Assembly (NCBI GenBank): GCA_047632435.1
Contig: JBLICU010000046.1
Location: 1 to 27,312 of the forward strand
Length of the DNA: 27,312 nt
Reading direction: 5' to 3'
DNA from: JAMZMI01 sp047632435
Lineage (GTDB): Bacteria > Bacteroidota > Bacteroidia > Cytophagales > Cyclobacteriaceae
The translations under genes were made by a program, and so were the position numbers. Shown piece after piece: positions 6,932-14,927 of the stretch (the first letter of the stretch is position 1; every line of letters starts with the position of its first letter). The notes under the pieces were generated by a model. That model ran no database searches, was not told the origin of the DNA, and worked only from the letters and a program-made list of their open reading frames with translations.

Positions 6932-7911
6932 GAGAGCCAGTGATCATTGATAGATTTGAGCGGAAACACACCTATCTCCGCATTTCACTTACAGACAGGT
7001 GCAACCTGCGTTGCTTCTATTGTATGCCTGAAGATGGCATAGAATTGATGGAAAAACCGTCGATCATGTCCCTAGAGGAGATCGTCGAAATTGCTAAAAC
7101 ATTCGTCAAGCTAGGCGTGGACACCATCCGATTGACAGGTGGCGAACCTTTGATTCGTAAGAATTTTGAATTCCTCGTTCGTGAACTTACCGCCCTTGGA
7201 GTAAATCTTAAGCTGACCACAAATGGCATATTGTTGAACAAATACCTCGACTTGTTTGAAGAAATTGGTTTGAAAAAAATCAACATCAGCCTAGACAGTC
7301 TGGACAAAGCACAAGCAGCCTTTATCACCAAGAGAGATTATTACGACCGAATCATGGCCAATATCAGTGAGGCTTTGCTTCGCGGCTTTGAACTGAAACT
7401 CAACGTAGTTCTGATCAAAGGAGTAAATGACAATGAGATTTGTGATTTCATTGAACTCACCAAAGGACAAAATATCGCTGTGAAATTCATTGAATTCATG
7501 CCATTCAAGGGCAATCAATGGAGCTGGGACAAAGGTGTCAGTGAAAAGGAGATTCTCGATATTGTAAGTGCCAAATTTGGTGGGCCTAACAAACTCAACG
7601 ACCCCAAACACAGTACTTCGTCCAATTTTCAAATTCCTGAGTTTAAAGGCTCTTTTGGTATTGTAAGTACGATTACTAACCCATTTTGTCAGGATTGCAA
7701 TCGCATCCGCCTTACGGCAGATGGAAAAATGAAAAATTGCCTTTTTGCAAATAAAGAAACCGATCTGCTCACCCCGTTCAGATCCGGGCAACAGATAGAT
7801 GAGCTGATACTCACATCTATTTTAGACAAAAAATTCTCTCGCGATGGCATGGTTCGAATGGAATCTGGACATTACGAAAACAACAGATCAATGATATCAA
7901 TCGGAGGATAA
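6928..7911 (+). CDS. moaA: GTP 3',8-cyclase (radical SAM)
   Basis: First enzyme of molybdenum-cofactor synthesis, acting on GTP together with MoaC. The radical-SAM cluster motif is C25-X3-C29-X2-C32, the SAM-binding TGGEP is at 70-74, and the second [4Fe-4S] cluster that holds substrate is C254-X2-C257-X13-C271. The protein ends ISIGG; the terminal Gly-Gly is conserved in MoaA and needed for activity. Length of 327 fits. The start is TTG, set by a strong ribosome-binding site, and its codon overlaps the moaCB stop. The TAA stop shares one base with the moeA ATG. All signature residues are present. Confidence 0.95.
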   Translation: MREPVIIDRFERKHTYLRISLTDRCNLRCFYCMPEDGIELMEKPSIMSLEEIVEIAKTFVKLGVDTIRLTGGEPLIRKNFEFLVRELTALGVNLKLTTNGILLNKYLDLFEEIGLKKINISLDSLDKAQAAFITKRDYYDRIMANISEALLRGFELKLNVVLIKGVNDNEICDFIELTKGQNIAVKFIEFMPFKGNQWSWDKGVSEKEILDIVSAKFGGPNKLNDPKHSTSSNFQIPEFKGSFGIVSTITNPFCQDCNRIRLTADGKMKNCLFANKETDLLTPFRSGQQIDELILTSILDKKFSRDGMVRMESGHYENNRSMISIGG

Positions 7912-9074
7912 TGATCTCAATAAAAGAAGCACTAGCAATAGTCTTGGCACAAGATGCGCCTAAGTTGCAAACTAGAAAATCAGTAAATGAAGCGTTAGGT
8001 TACAATCTGGCGGGAGACATCACTTCTCCGTTGGATTTGCCCTCATTTGATAACTCCGCCATGGACGGTTATGCTGTGTGTGGCTATGATGAGACCTTCA
8101 CTCTAAAAGGAGAAATAGCGGCAGGTAGCACTACAGAAAACGAGCTCAGTGAAGGTGAAGCCATGAGGATCTTTACCGGAGGAAAAGTACCAAAGAATGC
8201 CACAGCGGTGATCATGCAGGAAAAAACCAAAACCCAGGGCAAACTCCTCAATATTTCGGACGAGGTGGTAAAGGGTAAAAACATCCGGTTGACAGGGGAA
8301 GAGATCAAAAAAGGACATAAAGTCTTTGAATCCGGGCAGCATGTTACTCCGGCGACCATCGGTATTCTCAACTCCCTGGGCTTTCAGGAAATTGACGTTT
8401 TCGAAAAACCGCGCATCAGCATGATTACCACAGGCAATGAACTCATCAACCCAGGCACGCCACTCGAAGAGGGTCAAATTTACGAATCCAATGGACCGAC
8501 CATGATTGCGGCTTTGAACCAATTTGGATTTGAATGTCAGGCACATACTCAGATCAAAGATGATTTTGACGCCATCAAATGGACAATCGGTGAGCAACTG
8601 GATCAATCGGATCTACTATTAATTTCAGGAGGTATTTCCGTTGGTGATTATGATTTTGTAAAACAGGCTTTGATAGAAAATGGCGTGGCTGAATGTTTTT
8701 ACAAAGTGGATCAAAAACCTGGAAAACCCTTGTTTTTTGGAAGAAGAAATAACGCTTTTGTTTTTGGGCTACCAGGCAATCCGGCATCTGGGCTTACCTG
8801 TTTTTATATTTATGTTTTACCTCTGCTGCAGCAGCTGGCAGGCGCCAAAAAAGTGGGGCTCAACCAAATCAAGTTGCCAATCGCACATGATTTTATCATC
8901 AAATCTGATCGACCTACTTTTTATAAAGCACTCATCGAGGATGGAAAAGTAAGCCTCTTGGATGGTCAGAGTTCTTCTATGCTCCATTCACTTGCGTTGG
9001 GCAATGCCATTGTCTTTTTGGATGCGCCCAAGATAATTGAGAAAGAAGATTTGGTGGATTGTTACATGCTATAG
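7911..9074 (+). CDS. moeA: Molybdopterin molybdenumtransferase
   Basis: Inserts molybdate into adenylated molybdopterin to complete Moco. The 387 residues hold the typical MoeA segments in order: PSFDNSAMDGYAV near residue 45, FTGGKVPKNATAVIMQE near 88, TTGNEL, SGGISVGDYDFVK, KPGKPLFFG and GLPGNPASG. The C-terminal domain IV (about 310-387) is present. It overlaps moaA by one base, so it is translationally coupled. With moaA, moaCB, moaD, moaE and moeB the pathway to Mo-MPT is complete here; MobA (guanylyl transfer) is not in the window. Confidence 0.94.
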   Translation: MISIKEALAIVLAQDAPKLQTRKSVNEALGYNLAGDITSPLDLPSFDNSAMDGYAVCGYDETFTLKGEIAAGSTTENELSEGEAMRIFTGGKVPKNATAVIMQEKTKTQGKLLNISDEVVKGKNIRLTGEEIKKGHKVFESGQHVTPATIGILNSLGFQEIDVFEKPRISMITTGNELINPGTPLEEGQIYESNGPTMIAALNQFGFECQAHTQIKDDFDAIKWTIGEQLDQSDLLLISGGISVGDYDFVKQALIENGVAECFYKVDQKPGKPLFFGRRNNAFVFGLPGNPASGLTCFYIYVLPLLQQLAGAKKVGLNQIKLPIAHDFIIKSDRPTFYKALIEDGKVSLLDGQSSSMLHSLALGNAIVFLDAPKIIEKEDLVDCYML

Positions 9075-9093
9075 GATTTGCGAGAAAAATTGC

Positions 9094-9159
9094 ATTTATC
9101 AGATTCATTATGTGATAAATCAAACATAATTCATTGATAAGTCTGATGAATTTGGATTG
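9094..9159. promoter_or_regulatory. Dyad-rich spacer between moeA and the oxidoreductase gene
   Basis: ATTTATCA (9094-9101) and TGATAAAT (9113-9120) form a perfect 8-bp inverted repeat with an 11-nt spacer. It is followed by a partial echo (CATAATTCATTGATAAG). It includes the small palindrome TGATAAATCA. No T-run follows. It may be an operator or an attenuating hairpin giving the last gene separate control. Confidence 0.4.
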
Positions 9160-9187
9160 GGCTAAAAACTCATGTTATTTTGAAGCG

Positions 9188-11497
9188 ATGAGCAAAATTG
9201 TCAGCCGGAAAGTCTCAATTACCGGCAACATCGAATTTAAGAATTTGGTAATCAAGGAACCGGCCAGCTATGCTGCTGGAATTCCTGGAATCAAGGCTGC
9301 TTTGCAACATGCCAATAAAGAAATGGGAATTTTCAAAGCCTTGAAAACCCTTTCCAGAATGAACCAAAAAGATGGATTTGATTGCCCCGGTTGTGCATGG
9401 CCCGATCCTGAAGAGCCCTCTAAACTGGGAGAATACTGCGAAAATGGTGCAAAAGCCCTGGCAGAAGAAGCTACCGATCATCGTGTAGATCCAGATTTTT
9501 TCAAAAAACATGACGTTGAAGCACTTTCTCAGTGGTCTGATTACGAGATAGGGAAGGCTGGGCGAATTACTCAGCCCTTTATCATGAAACCTGGATCGAA
9601 ACATTATCAGCCAATCGGCTGGAAAGAAGCTTTCGAGCGTATCGCATTTCAGCTGCACCGATTGGATTCACCGGATGAGGCCATCTTTTATACATCGGGA
9701 AGGTCGAGCAACGAAGCGGCCTTTCTTTACGGTTTGTTTACACGTGCTTTTGGGACTAACAACATGCCCGATTGCTCCAACATGTGCCATGAGTCCAGCG
9801 GAGTGGCTTTGACAGAGACTTTAGGAATTGGGAAAGGATCTGTGACACTTGATGATTTTCCGGAAGCGGAAGTGATCATTGTCATTGGACAAAATCCCGG
9901 CACCAATCATCCGAGGATGCTTACTGCTTTGCAAAATTGCAAAAACAATGGAGGCAAGATCATCACCATCAATCCACTAGAAGAAGCAGGATTGATTCGA
10001 TTCAAAAACCCGCAGCAAATCAATGGCGTCATAGGATCAGGAACTGCTCTGACTGACATTTACCTTCAAGTAAAGATCAATCAGGATGTAGCATTGCTCA
10101 AGGTGATTTTGAAACGACTGCTTGCACTTGAGCGAGGAGGACAGGTCGTTTTTGATCATGATTTTATTGAAAATAAAACCAATGGCTACCAAGAGCTGAT
10201 AGGTGATTTGGACACTTATAGCGAATCGGTGCTTTTGGAAATGTGTGGAGTGGCTTCTGAGCAAATAGATGAAGCCGTAAAACTATTGGCCGAAAAATCA
10301 AGAATTATCATCTGTTGGGCCATGGGGCTCACGCAGCATAAAAATGCAGTAGACAATATCAAAGAATGTGTGAATCTGCTGCTGCTCAAAGGAAGTATTG
10401 GCAAAAAAGGCGCAGGCACTTGCCCCGTCAGAGGACATAGCAATGTGCAGGGCGACCGCACCGTAGGAATCATGCACCATGTGTCACCGGCTCTGAATCA
10501 ATCTTTAGAAAAAGTTTTTGGGTTCACACCGCCTGATAAGGAAGGGTTGGATACCGTGCATGCCATCCAGGCGATGTATGAAGGGAAGGCCAAAATGTTT
10601 GTTGCCTTAGGAGGAAATTTCCTTTCAGCGGCATCCGATACGGCTTATACGGCTGCAGCACTCACTAATTGTGATATGACCGTTTCCATTACCACCAAGC
10701 TAAACCGTACACATTTGGTTACGGGGAAAACGGCGATCATTCTACCCACACTCGGTCGCTCCGAGGCAGACGAAATTGATGGAAAATTGCGTTTTGTTAC
10801 AGTGGAAAACAGCATGGGGAAAGTGCACCGTTCTCAAGGAAAATCAAAACCTGCAAGCGCAAAACTCAAAAGCGAACCAACAATAGTGGCTGGAATTGCC
10901 GCTGCGTATTTCAATAACCTGGGGCCTGTAGAATGGGAAAAATTAGGGTCAGATTATGAATTGATTAGGGAAAAAATCGCATTGGTGATCAATGGATTTA
11001 AGGATTACTCTAAACGCTCCGCTGAAAGTGGTTTTTACCTGCCAAACAATGCCAGGGAAGGCGACTTTTCGGAATTGCCAGGAGGCAAAGCGCAGCTTTC
11101 TATTTGCGAGCTAGCGGATCATCAGTTGGAGGACGGAGATTTTATCCTGATGTCCATCCGCTCACACGATCAGTTCAACACCACCATTTACGGATTGGAC
11201 GACCGCTATCGTGGAGTGTTCAACGAGCGACGTGTGGTTTTTATGAACGAGCAAGACATGAAAGATCATGGGCTTCAAGACAGGTCCATTGTGGACCTGG
11301 TGAGCCACTATGATGGGCAGGAGCGAAGGGCTGAGAAATTTAAGGTGATCACTTATAAAATCCCGAAAGGCAATCTGGCAGCCTATTTTCCTGAAACCAA
11401 TATGTTGGTACCCATCAATCATTTTGCCGCTAAAAGCAATACCCCCATTAGCAAGTCCATCAAAGTCAGATTGGAAAAGAGGGACAAAGGCCAATAA
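9188..11497 (+). CDS. FdhF/YdeP-family molybdopterin oxidoreductase
   Basis: Predicted Mo-bis-MGD enzyme of 769 residues, related to E. coli YdeP and the formate dehydrogenase alpha superfamily. The family N-terminal signature GFDCPGCAWPDP carries Cys66 and Cys69, with Cys84 nearby as likely Fe-S ligands. Further family segments are SGRSSNEAAFLYGL, MPDCSNMCHESSG, IGQNPGTNHPRML, CPVRGHSNVQGDRT and, near the C-terminus, SIRSHDQFNTTIYG in the cofactor-binding domain. No Tat signal is seen, so a cytoplasmic location is likely. The frame also opens at a TTG at 9134, but that lies within a dyad. The ATG at 9188 gives an N-terminus closer to homologues. It closes the Moco operon and is a client of the cofactor. 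True substrate of this family is poorly known. Confidence 0.87.
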   Translation: MSKIVSRKVSITGNIEFKNLVIKEPASYAAGIPGIKAALQHANKEMGIFKALKTLSRMNQKDGFDCPGCAWPDPEEPSKLGEYCENGAKALAEEATDHRVDPDFFKKHDVEALSQWSDYEIGKAGRITQPFIMKPGSKHYQPIGWKEAFERIAFQLHRLDSPDEAIFYTSGRSSNEAAFLYGLFTRAFGTNNMPDCSNMCHESSGVALTETLGIGKGSVTLDDFPEAEVIIVIGQNPGTNHPRMLTALQNCKNNGGKIITINPLEEAGLIRFKNPQQINGVIGSGTALTDIYLQVKINQDVALLKVILKRLLALERGGQVVFDHDFIENKTNGYQELIGDLDTYSESVLLEMCGVASEQIDEAVKLLAEKSRIIICWAMGLTQHKNAVDNIKECVNLLLLKGSIGKKGAGTCPVRGHSNVQGDRTVGIMHHVSPALNQSLEKVFGFTPPDKEGLDTVHAIQAMYEGKAKMFVALGGNFLSAASDTAYTAAALTNCDMTVSITTKLNRTHLVTGKTAIILPTLGRSEADEIDGKLRFVTVENSMGKVHRSQGKSKPASAKLKSEPTIVAGIAAAYFNNLGPVEWEKLGSDYELIREKIALVINGFKDYSKRSAESGFYLPNNAREGDFSELPGGKAQLSICELADHQLEDGDFILMSIRSHDQFNTTIYGLDDRYRGVFNERRVVFMNEQDMKDHGLQDRSIVDLVSHYDGQERRAEKFKVITYKIPKGNLAAYFPETNMLVPINHFAAKSNTPISKSIKVRLEKRDKGQ

Positions 11498-11645
11498 CCA
11501 AGTTTTCGCACATTCCGACACGGTGTTTTCGATGCAATGCAGCTAGTACCTTGCAAAGGTGTTGCTTTTACCAAATGATTCCGTTATTTTGGAGGAATGA
11601 ATTGGAAAGAGTATGATAACAAGTAGTGCACTTTATATCCGTGTG

Positions 11646-11692
11646 CTATCCGGCCGAGCCAACGCTTATTAAACGTTGGCTCGGCCGGATAG
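11646..11692. terminator. 19-bp perfect GC-rich hairpin in the spacer after the Moco operon
   Basis: A perfect 19-bp inverted repeat (CTATCCGGCCGAGCCAACG and its complement) with a 9-nt AT-rich loop (11665-11673). It is the main structure in the gene-free stretch 11498-11871, whose other content is the attC-like site at 11747-11795; no credible gene is seen there. No T-run follows on either strand, so it may act as a bidirectional stop, a transcript end protector or a recombination structure. It stands 149 nt past the oxidoreductase stop and 54 nt before the cassette-edge site. Confidence 0.45.
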
Positions 11693-11746
11693 GCAATTGG
11701 GTATCTTGCTGATATTCAATATTTTAACAAAATTAAATAAGTAATG

Positions 11747-11795
11747 ATGTAACCCAAGTAAACACCACAAAAGGGTGTTTACTTAATTGTTAGCA
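11747..11795 (+). other. Short attC-like site at the left edge of the cassette array
   Basis: ATGTAAC (11747-11753) is an R''-like box and GTTAGCA (11789-11795) an R'-like box. Between them is a perfect 11-bp inverted repeat (AAGTAAACACC / GGTGTTTACTT) with a 7-nt loop. The layout is that of an integron attC, but 49 nt is shorter than known attC sites. The R' box marks the start of cassette 1, supported because its first 10 bases recur inverted at 13114-13123. It may be a shrunken attC or the remnant of an insertion site. Confidence 0.55.
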
Positions 11796-13227
11796 TTCAT
11801 AGAGATTCGGCATCAGAAACACTGAAATTTCTTTGAACCACAGATAGATTTCAACTGAACAAAAAGAGAATATGAAGACAATCTCATTTAAGAATATAAT
11901 AGAATTGATAAGTGATATTTTGTCAATTAGTTCGCGAGATATGTACTATTCAAATAAGAACCCCTATTTTGAATGGAATGAACTTCTTGTTGAAAAATTG
12001 TTCGAGGAAGTCTATCATAAGGTGAACATTGGCTATTCATCCAATATTTTTAGTGAACATCAGATTGATAAAATGAATCCAAAATTGTCATCGTACCATC
12101 TTGATCGGCTTAATCAATCCAGTTTAGCTTATTCATTCCCACAACGAATCGAAGAAGAACAGAAAGAAATTCGAAAAAAATTAGATGCTTATATTGAAAG
12201 AGATAAAGCAATAAACAAACTTAAAAATAGATTTTTTTCAACGTCAAAGGAACTAATTAAAGCTTTCGGAAAAATAGAGGGACCAAAGGAAAAACATATT
12301 CTTTCCAAACCTGAAAATAACAATTGGGAAAAAGAGACATTTAAAATCTGGCTCTATGATATTTTAAAAAAAACTAAGAACGGCGAACAACAAAACACTA
12401 CAGACGATTCTAGAATTGAGATAGCTATCGAAGAAAAATATTTCAATGAAATCAAAATCATCTTCCCCTTCCTTCAAACCAAGGATGAACAGAGTAATTT
12501 GAAATATAAAACCATACTCAACACATCAATTTTTGAAAAAGTATTCGCAGATACACATTCTGACATTTCCTTGGACCGGATTAACAAATCACTACAGCAC
12601 TTCTTACAATCAGATGTGCCTAATGAAACAAAGCACAAATACATTCACATGATTGGATACAGTATTGCTCCATTAGAAATATCGGAGAACGACGAACTAA
12701 TCGGAATCATCTTCGCTCTTAAAAAATCTTTCAAGAAGGACAACTTGATAAAAACAAAAAATGGAATTTATTACCTCAATATAGGTAATGGAATATTGGC
12801 CAAATTTCATACTCGTCAGAATAAAGAAAACCTTGAAAGTGATGTTGCATTCATTACCGTAAGAAGGGAAAGATATCGAAGCAGTTCAATTTTTAGTGGC
12901 TATTCATCATCTGGATTTATTCTTAATAATGGTTTATATATTATCACACCAGACTTAATTTTTGAAATCTATTTTGACGCTTCTCCTTATTTATTATCAT
13001 TTTCTGAAAATCAAGCTATGGTTCAGAACATTGGTAATTCAAAGGCGATTGATGAGGAAGAACAAAAGAGACTCGATGAATTGTAAGAAAGTTGACTTTA
13101 ATAAATCATAACGGAATGCTAACAAACACTAAAATGAATATGCGAACTGAGCCCTTTGATATGACAATGCAAAAAAGCAACTTCAGTGCTTCTAGCCACT
13201 GGGGCGCATACTCATTTTAGTTGATCG
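11790..13227 (+). mobile_element. Integron gene cassette 1
   Basis: About 1438 bp between two GTT core sites, G|TTAGCA at 11789/11790 and G|TTAGAC at 13227/13228. It holds one plus-strand gene whose stop lies 30 nt before its attC. The first bases of the cassette with the core G (GTTAGCATTC) are exactly complementary to the R'' end of its own attC (GAATGCTAAC, 13114-13123). In integrons this complementarity arises because the cassette excises as a circle, so it is strong support. Base composition is visibly more AT-rich than the flanking Moco genes. Confidence 0.75.
11872..13086 (+). CDS. Uncharacterised cassette-borne protein (404 aa)
   Basis: I do not recognise this protein. It is 404 residues, rich in Lys, Asn, Ile and Glu, with no signal peptide and no clear membrane helix, so probably cytoplasmic. 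Residues about 90-150 are strongly charged and helical (IEEEQKEIRKKLDAYIERDKAINKL region), possibly a coiled coil. The last 130 residues look more beta-rich, with aromatic and Ser/Gly runs (RSSSIFSGYSSSGFILNNG). No nuclease, ATPase, protease or toxin motif could be found by eye. It is the only gene of cassette 1, starts 82 nt after the cassette boundary and has no obvious partner, although the three genes of cassette 2 follow in the same direction. Its AT-rich composition suggests transfer. Cassette genes often serve phage defence, stress or toxin-antitoxin roles, but nothing here proves any of these. Confidence 0.8.
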   Translation: MKTISFKNIIELISDILSISSRDMYYSNKNPYFEWNELLVEKLFEEVYHKVNIGYSSNIFSEHQIDKMNPKLSSYHLDRLNQSSLAYSFPQRIEEEQKEIRKKLDAYIERDKAINKLKNRFFSTSKELIKAFGKIEGPKEKHILSKPENNNWEKETFKIWLYDILKKTKNGEQQNTTDDSRIEIAIEEKYFNEIKIIFPFLQTKDEQSNLKYKTILNTSIFEKVFADTHSDISLDRINKSLQHFLQSDVPNETKHKYIHMIGYSIAPLEISENDELIGIIFALKKSFKKDNLIKTKNGIYYLNIGNGILAKFHTRQNKENLESDVAFITVRRERYRSSSIFSGYSSSGFILNNGLYIITPDLIFEIYFDASPYLLSFSENQAMVQNIGNSKAIDEEEQKRLDEL

Positions 13228-13233
13228 TTAGAC
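13117..13233 (+). other. attC recombination site of cassette 1 (117 nt)
   Basis: R'' box TGCTAAC (13117-13123) and R' box GTTAGAC (13227-13233; fits GTTRRRY) enclose a long imperfect inverted repeat. ACTAAAATGAATATGCG (13128-13144) pairs with CGCATACTCATTTTAGT (13205-13221) with one mismatch in 17. Spacers to the boxes are 4 and 5 nt, and the central region of about 60 nt is variable. Arm layout, spacers and boxes are those of an attC folded on the bottom strand. This is the clearest integron site in the window. Confidence 0.85.
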
Positions 13234-13278
13234 ACAATAATTAGCCGCACGTATAATTTATTTTCTAAACTCACTGCC

Positions 13279-13908
13279 ATGGATGACTTTTTAGTAGAAT
13301 GCTTCACAGAAGCGTTTTCAGATAAAAATCTAAATTCCTACTGGATCAATAGAAATTCCGACAAAGACTTATTTGTGGTATCCACCGAATTACCTATTAG
13401 TAATCAATTAAATGAAGTAGGAACGCGAAATATAGAAATTTGGATTACTACTCAGTATGGTATTTTCTCTAAGACTTTAGCGTTGATTGAGAACGGGGAC
13501 ATCATTATTCCTAATGAATTTAAATCTTTAGCTAAAGACGTGAATTTTGGAAAATTCAAAAGGTATAGTTTTAAACGGGAAATTGATATCATGATTGGTG
13601 CTTTCTCACTTCAAACGCTCTTTAACGCCACAAAACAAGAAGATATTGATTTATATGAGGCCAATGGCATACAATATGAACTAATTAAATCTTTTGATGG
13701 TACAATGCAGTGTTTCCCAAAGGAAAAAGTTGGCTTAGAAGCCTTTTCACCACTTACGATGATTGAACAAAGTGAATTAGAGGGAAAACCAATTTCTGCA
13801 TTCAAATTTGATGAAAATGGTACAGGCATTTTTCCTACAACCTACACACATACATGGCTTGACAGTTTGAAACCTCAGCGATTAATGGAAATTTTCACAC
13901 GTGTATAA
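13279..13908 (+). CDS. Uncharacterised cassette protein, first of three (209 aa)
   Basis: Not recognised. The 209 residues are mixed alpha/beta without a signal peptide or membrane helix. A run of short beta-like segments spans about 30-75 (RNIEIWITTQYGIFSK, then a region with ENGDIIIPNEF). The middle (about 100-150) is more helical, and the C-terminus has FDENGTGIFPTTYTHTW. The start ATG lies 46 nt after the R' core, a normal leader length for a cassette gene. It is followed after 17 nt by the second gene, and the three form one apparent operon. The strict co-packaging in one cassette suggests that the products act together. No catalytic motif is evident. Confidence 0.75.
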   Translation: MDDFLVECFTEAFSDKNLNSYWINRNSDKDLFVVSTELPISNQLNEVGTRNIEIWITTQYGIFSKTLALIENGDIIIPNEFKSLAKDVNFGKFKRYSFKREIDIMIGAFSLQTLFNATKQEDIDLYEANGIQYELIKSFDGTMQCFPKEKVGLEAFSPLTMIEQSELEGKPISAFKFDENGTGIFPTTYTHTWLDSLKPQRLMEIFTRV

Positions 13909-13925
13909 CATCAAAAGTCTAAAAA

Positions 13926-14315
13926 ATGAATGAACAAGCGATATATAGCAGTATTGAACAAGAAATTGGTAGAAGCTTACAGCAGCGATATCAACTTAAT
14001 GGAGGACAATTGGATATGGCAGAAGTTGTAAAAGAAGCTACTTTTACCCTTGCTGTTAATATGATCCTCTCCCAACGCAAATTAAGAGAACAAACTGGTG
14101 GAAAACTTCAATTCGTACCACCTCAATTTGCCGAACATCTTTTTAACGGAATGAACAAAGCTTTAAAAAAATATTTCCCGGATAAATATGAACAAAACCA
14201 CATTGATCAAATAAAGATCAAATATGAATCACTAATGTCTGAAAACAACGTTGAAGATATTATTAACAAGCATGTTAATGACCTTTGGCAAGACTATTCC
14301 AACAATATACTTTAA
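13926..14315 (+). CDS. Uncharacterised helical cassette protein, second of three (129 aa)
   Basis: Not recognised. A 129-residue, mostly helical, soluble protein with many Gln, Glu and Lys and no Cys. Two segments look amphipathic (about 15-50 and 75-110). It starts 17 nt after the first gene and ends 12 nt before the third, so translation is likely coupled. Size and helical make-up would suit an adaptor or antitoxin-like partner of its neighbours, but that is only a guess from architecture. Confidence 0.72.
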   Translation: MNEQAIYSSIEQEIGRSLQQRYQLNGGQLDMAEVVKEATFTLAVNMILSQRKLREQTGGKLQFVPPQFAEHLFNGMNKALKKYFPDKYEQNHIDQIKIKYESLMSENNVEDIINKHVNDLWQDYSNNIL

Positions 14316-14327
14316 TCCAACTGTAAG

Positions 14328-14927
14328 ATGTTAAGGGCGAAAATATTCCAGAAAAATATTCTCAAAAATTCAATTCACGTTCATGACGTATTATCATATA
14401 ATAACCAACTGATCAATTTAGAAGACGATTCAATTATTATTCAGTTTGATAATGGTAGTAAGTTGAAATATGATTTACAATTTCATAACGAGGATATACA
14501 TGAGATCAAAACTTTTGTTGGTCATTTTGAAGATGGGACATCTTTTAGACTTCTTAGGCCTGGTTTTATATCATTAAATGATATAAGAGACGAATATAAA
14601 TGCGTTTCTGCCTTTTCTATAGCCAGTGACAATCCTGATGGATACTCTGTTCATTTTTTACTATTTGATGCCGATATTAATGAACAAATTACTGAGAAAG
14701 AATCTGGAAAAAATGAACAGATACAGCGGCTAATAAATGGTTCACTAATGGCTCTCCAAGCAAACCTTCATCAACAATTTATAGAATTCACAAAAAGACT
14801 TTTAGCTATTGTAATTAATGCTTCAGACATAAAGCAATTTGATAACAGCCAACAATTACTGCAAATAATGAAACAGAATATCAATATATATAACGAAGAA
14901 GAGGCGAGAAAACTAAAAAGTGCCTAA
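14328..14927 (+). CDS. Uncharacterised cassette protein, third of three (199 aa)
   Basis: Not recognised. The N-terminal half (about 1-115) is rich in beta-like segments with acidic residues (EDDSIIIQFDNGSKLKYDL). The C-terminal half (about 120-199) is helical and ends in a charged tail (YNEEEARKLKSA). No signal peptide or membrane helix. The stop codon (GCC TAA) forms part of the R'' box GCCTAAC of the cassette's attC, a compact arrangement common in cassettes. The intron joins exactly at this stop. Because the base after the intron is also an A, the TAA is kept with or without the intron, so the protein is unaffected. Confidence 0.74.
   Translation: MLRAKIFQKNILKNSIHVHDVLSYNNQLINLEDDSIIIQFDNGSKLKYDLQFHNEDIHEIKTFVGHFEDGTSFRLLRPGFISLNDIRDEYKCVSAFSIASDNPDGYSVHFLLFDADINEQITEKESGKNEQIQRLINGSLMALQANLHQQFIEFTKRLLAIVINASDIKQFDNSQQLLQIMKQNINIYNEEEARKLKSA

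Noticed and set aside
9060..9067. GTTACATG near the end of moeA as a possible core site complementary to ATGTAAC at 11747
   Set aside because: It is part of the conserved moeA coding end, and the intervening oxidoreductase gene belongs to the operon, so a cassette boundary here is not credible.
9134..9187. Upstream TTG start extending the oxidoreductase by 18 codons
   Set aside because: The TTG sits in a dyad-rich spacer without a ribosome-binding site, and the ATG at 9188 gives a more family-like N-terminus.
11597..11626. Tiny frame MNWKEYDNK after GGAGGA
   Set aside because: Only nine codons, and the GGAGG is too close to the ATG to act as a normal ribosome-binding site. It might be a vestige of a lost gene, but nothing else supports that.
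11747..13233. Inverted repeats around the 404-residue gene as terminal repeats of an insertion sequence
   Set aside because: There is no transposase and no flanking target duplication, and the repeats fit attC boxes and arms much better.
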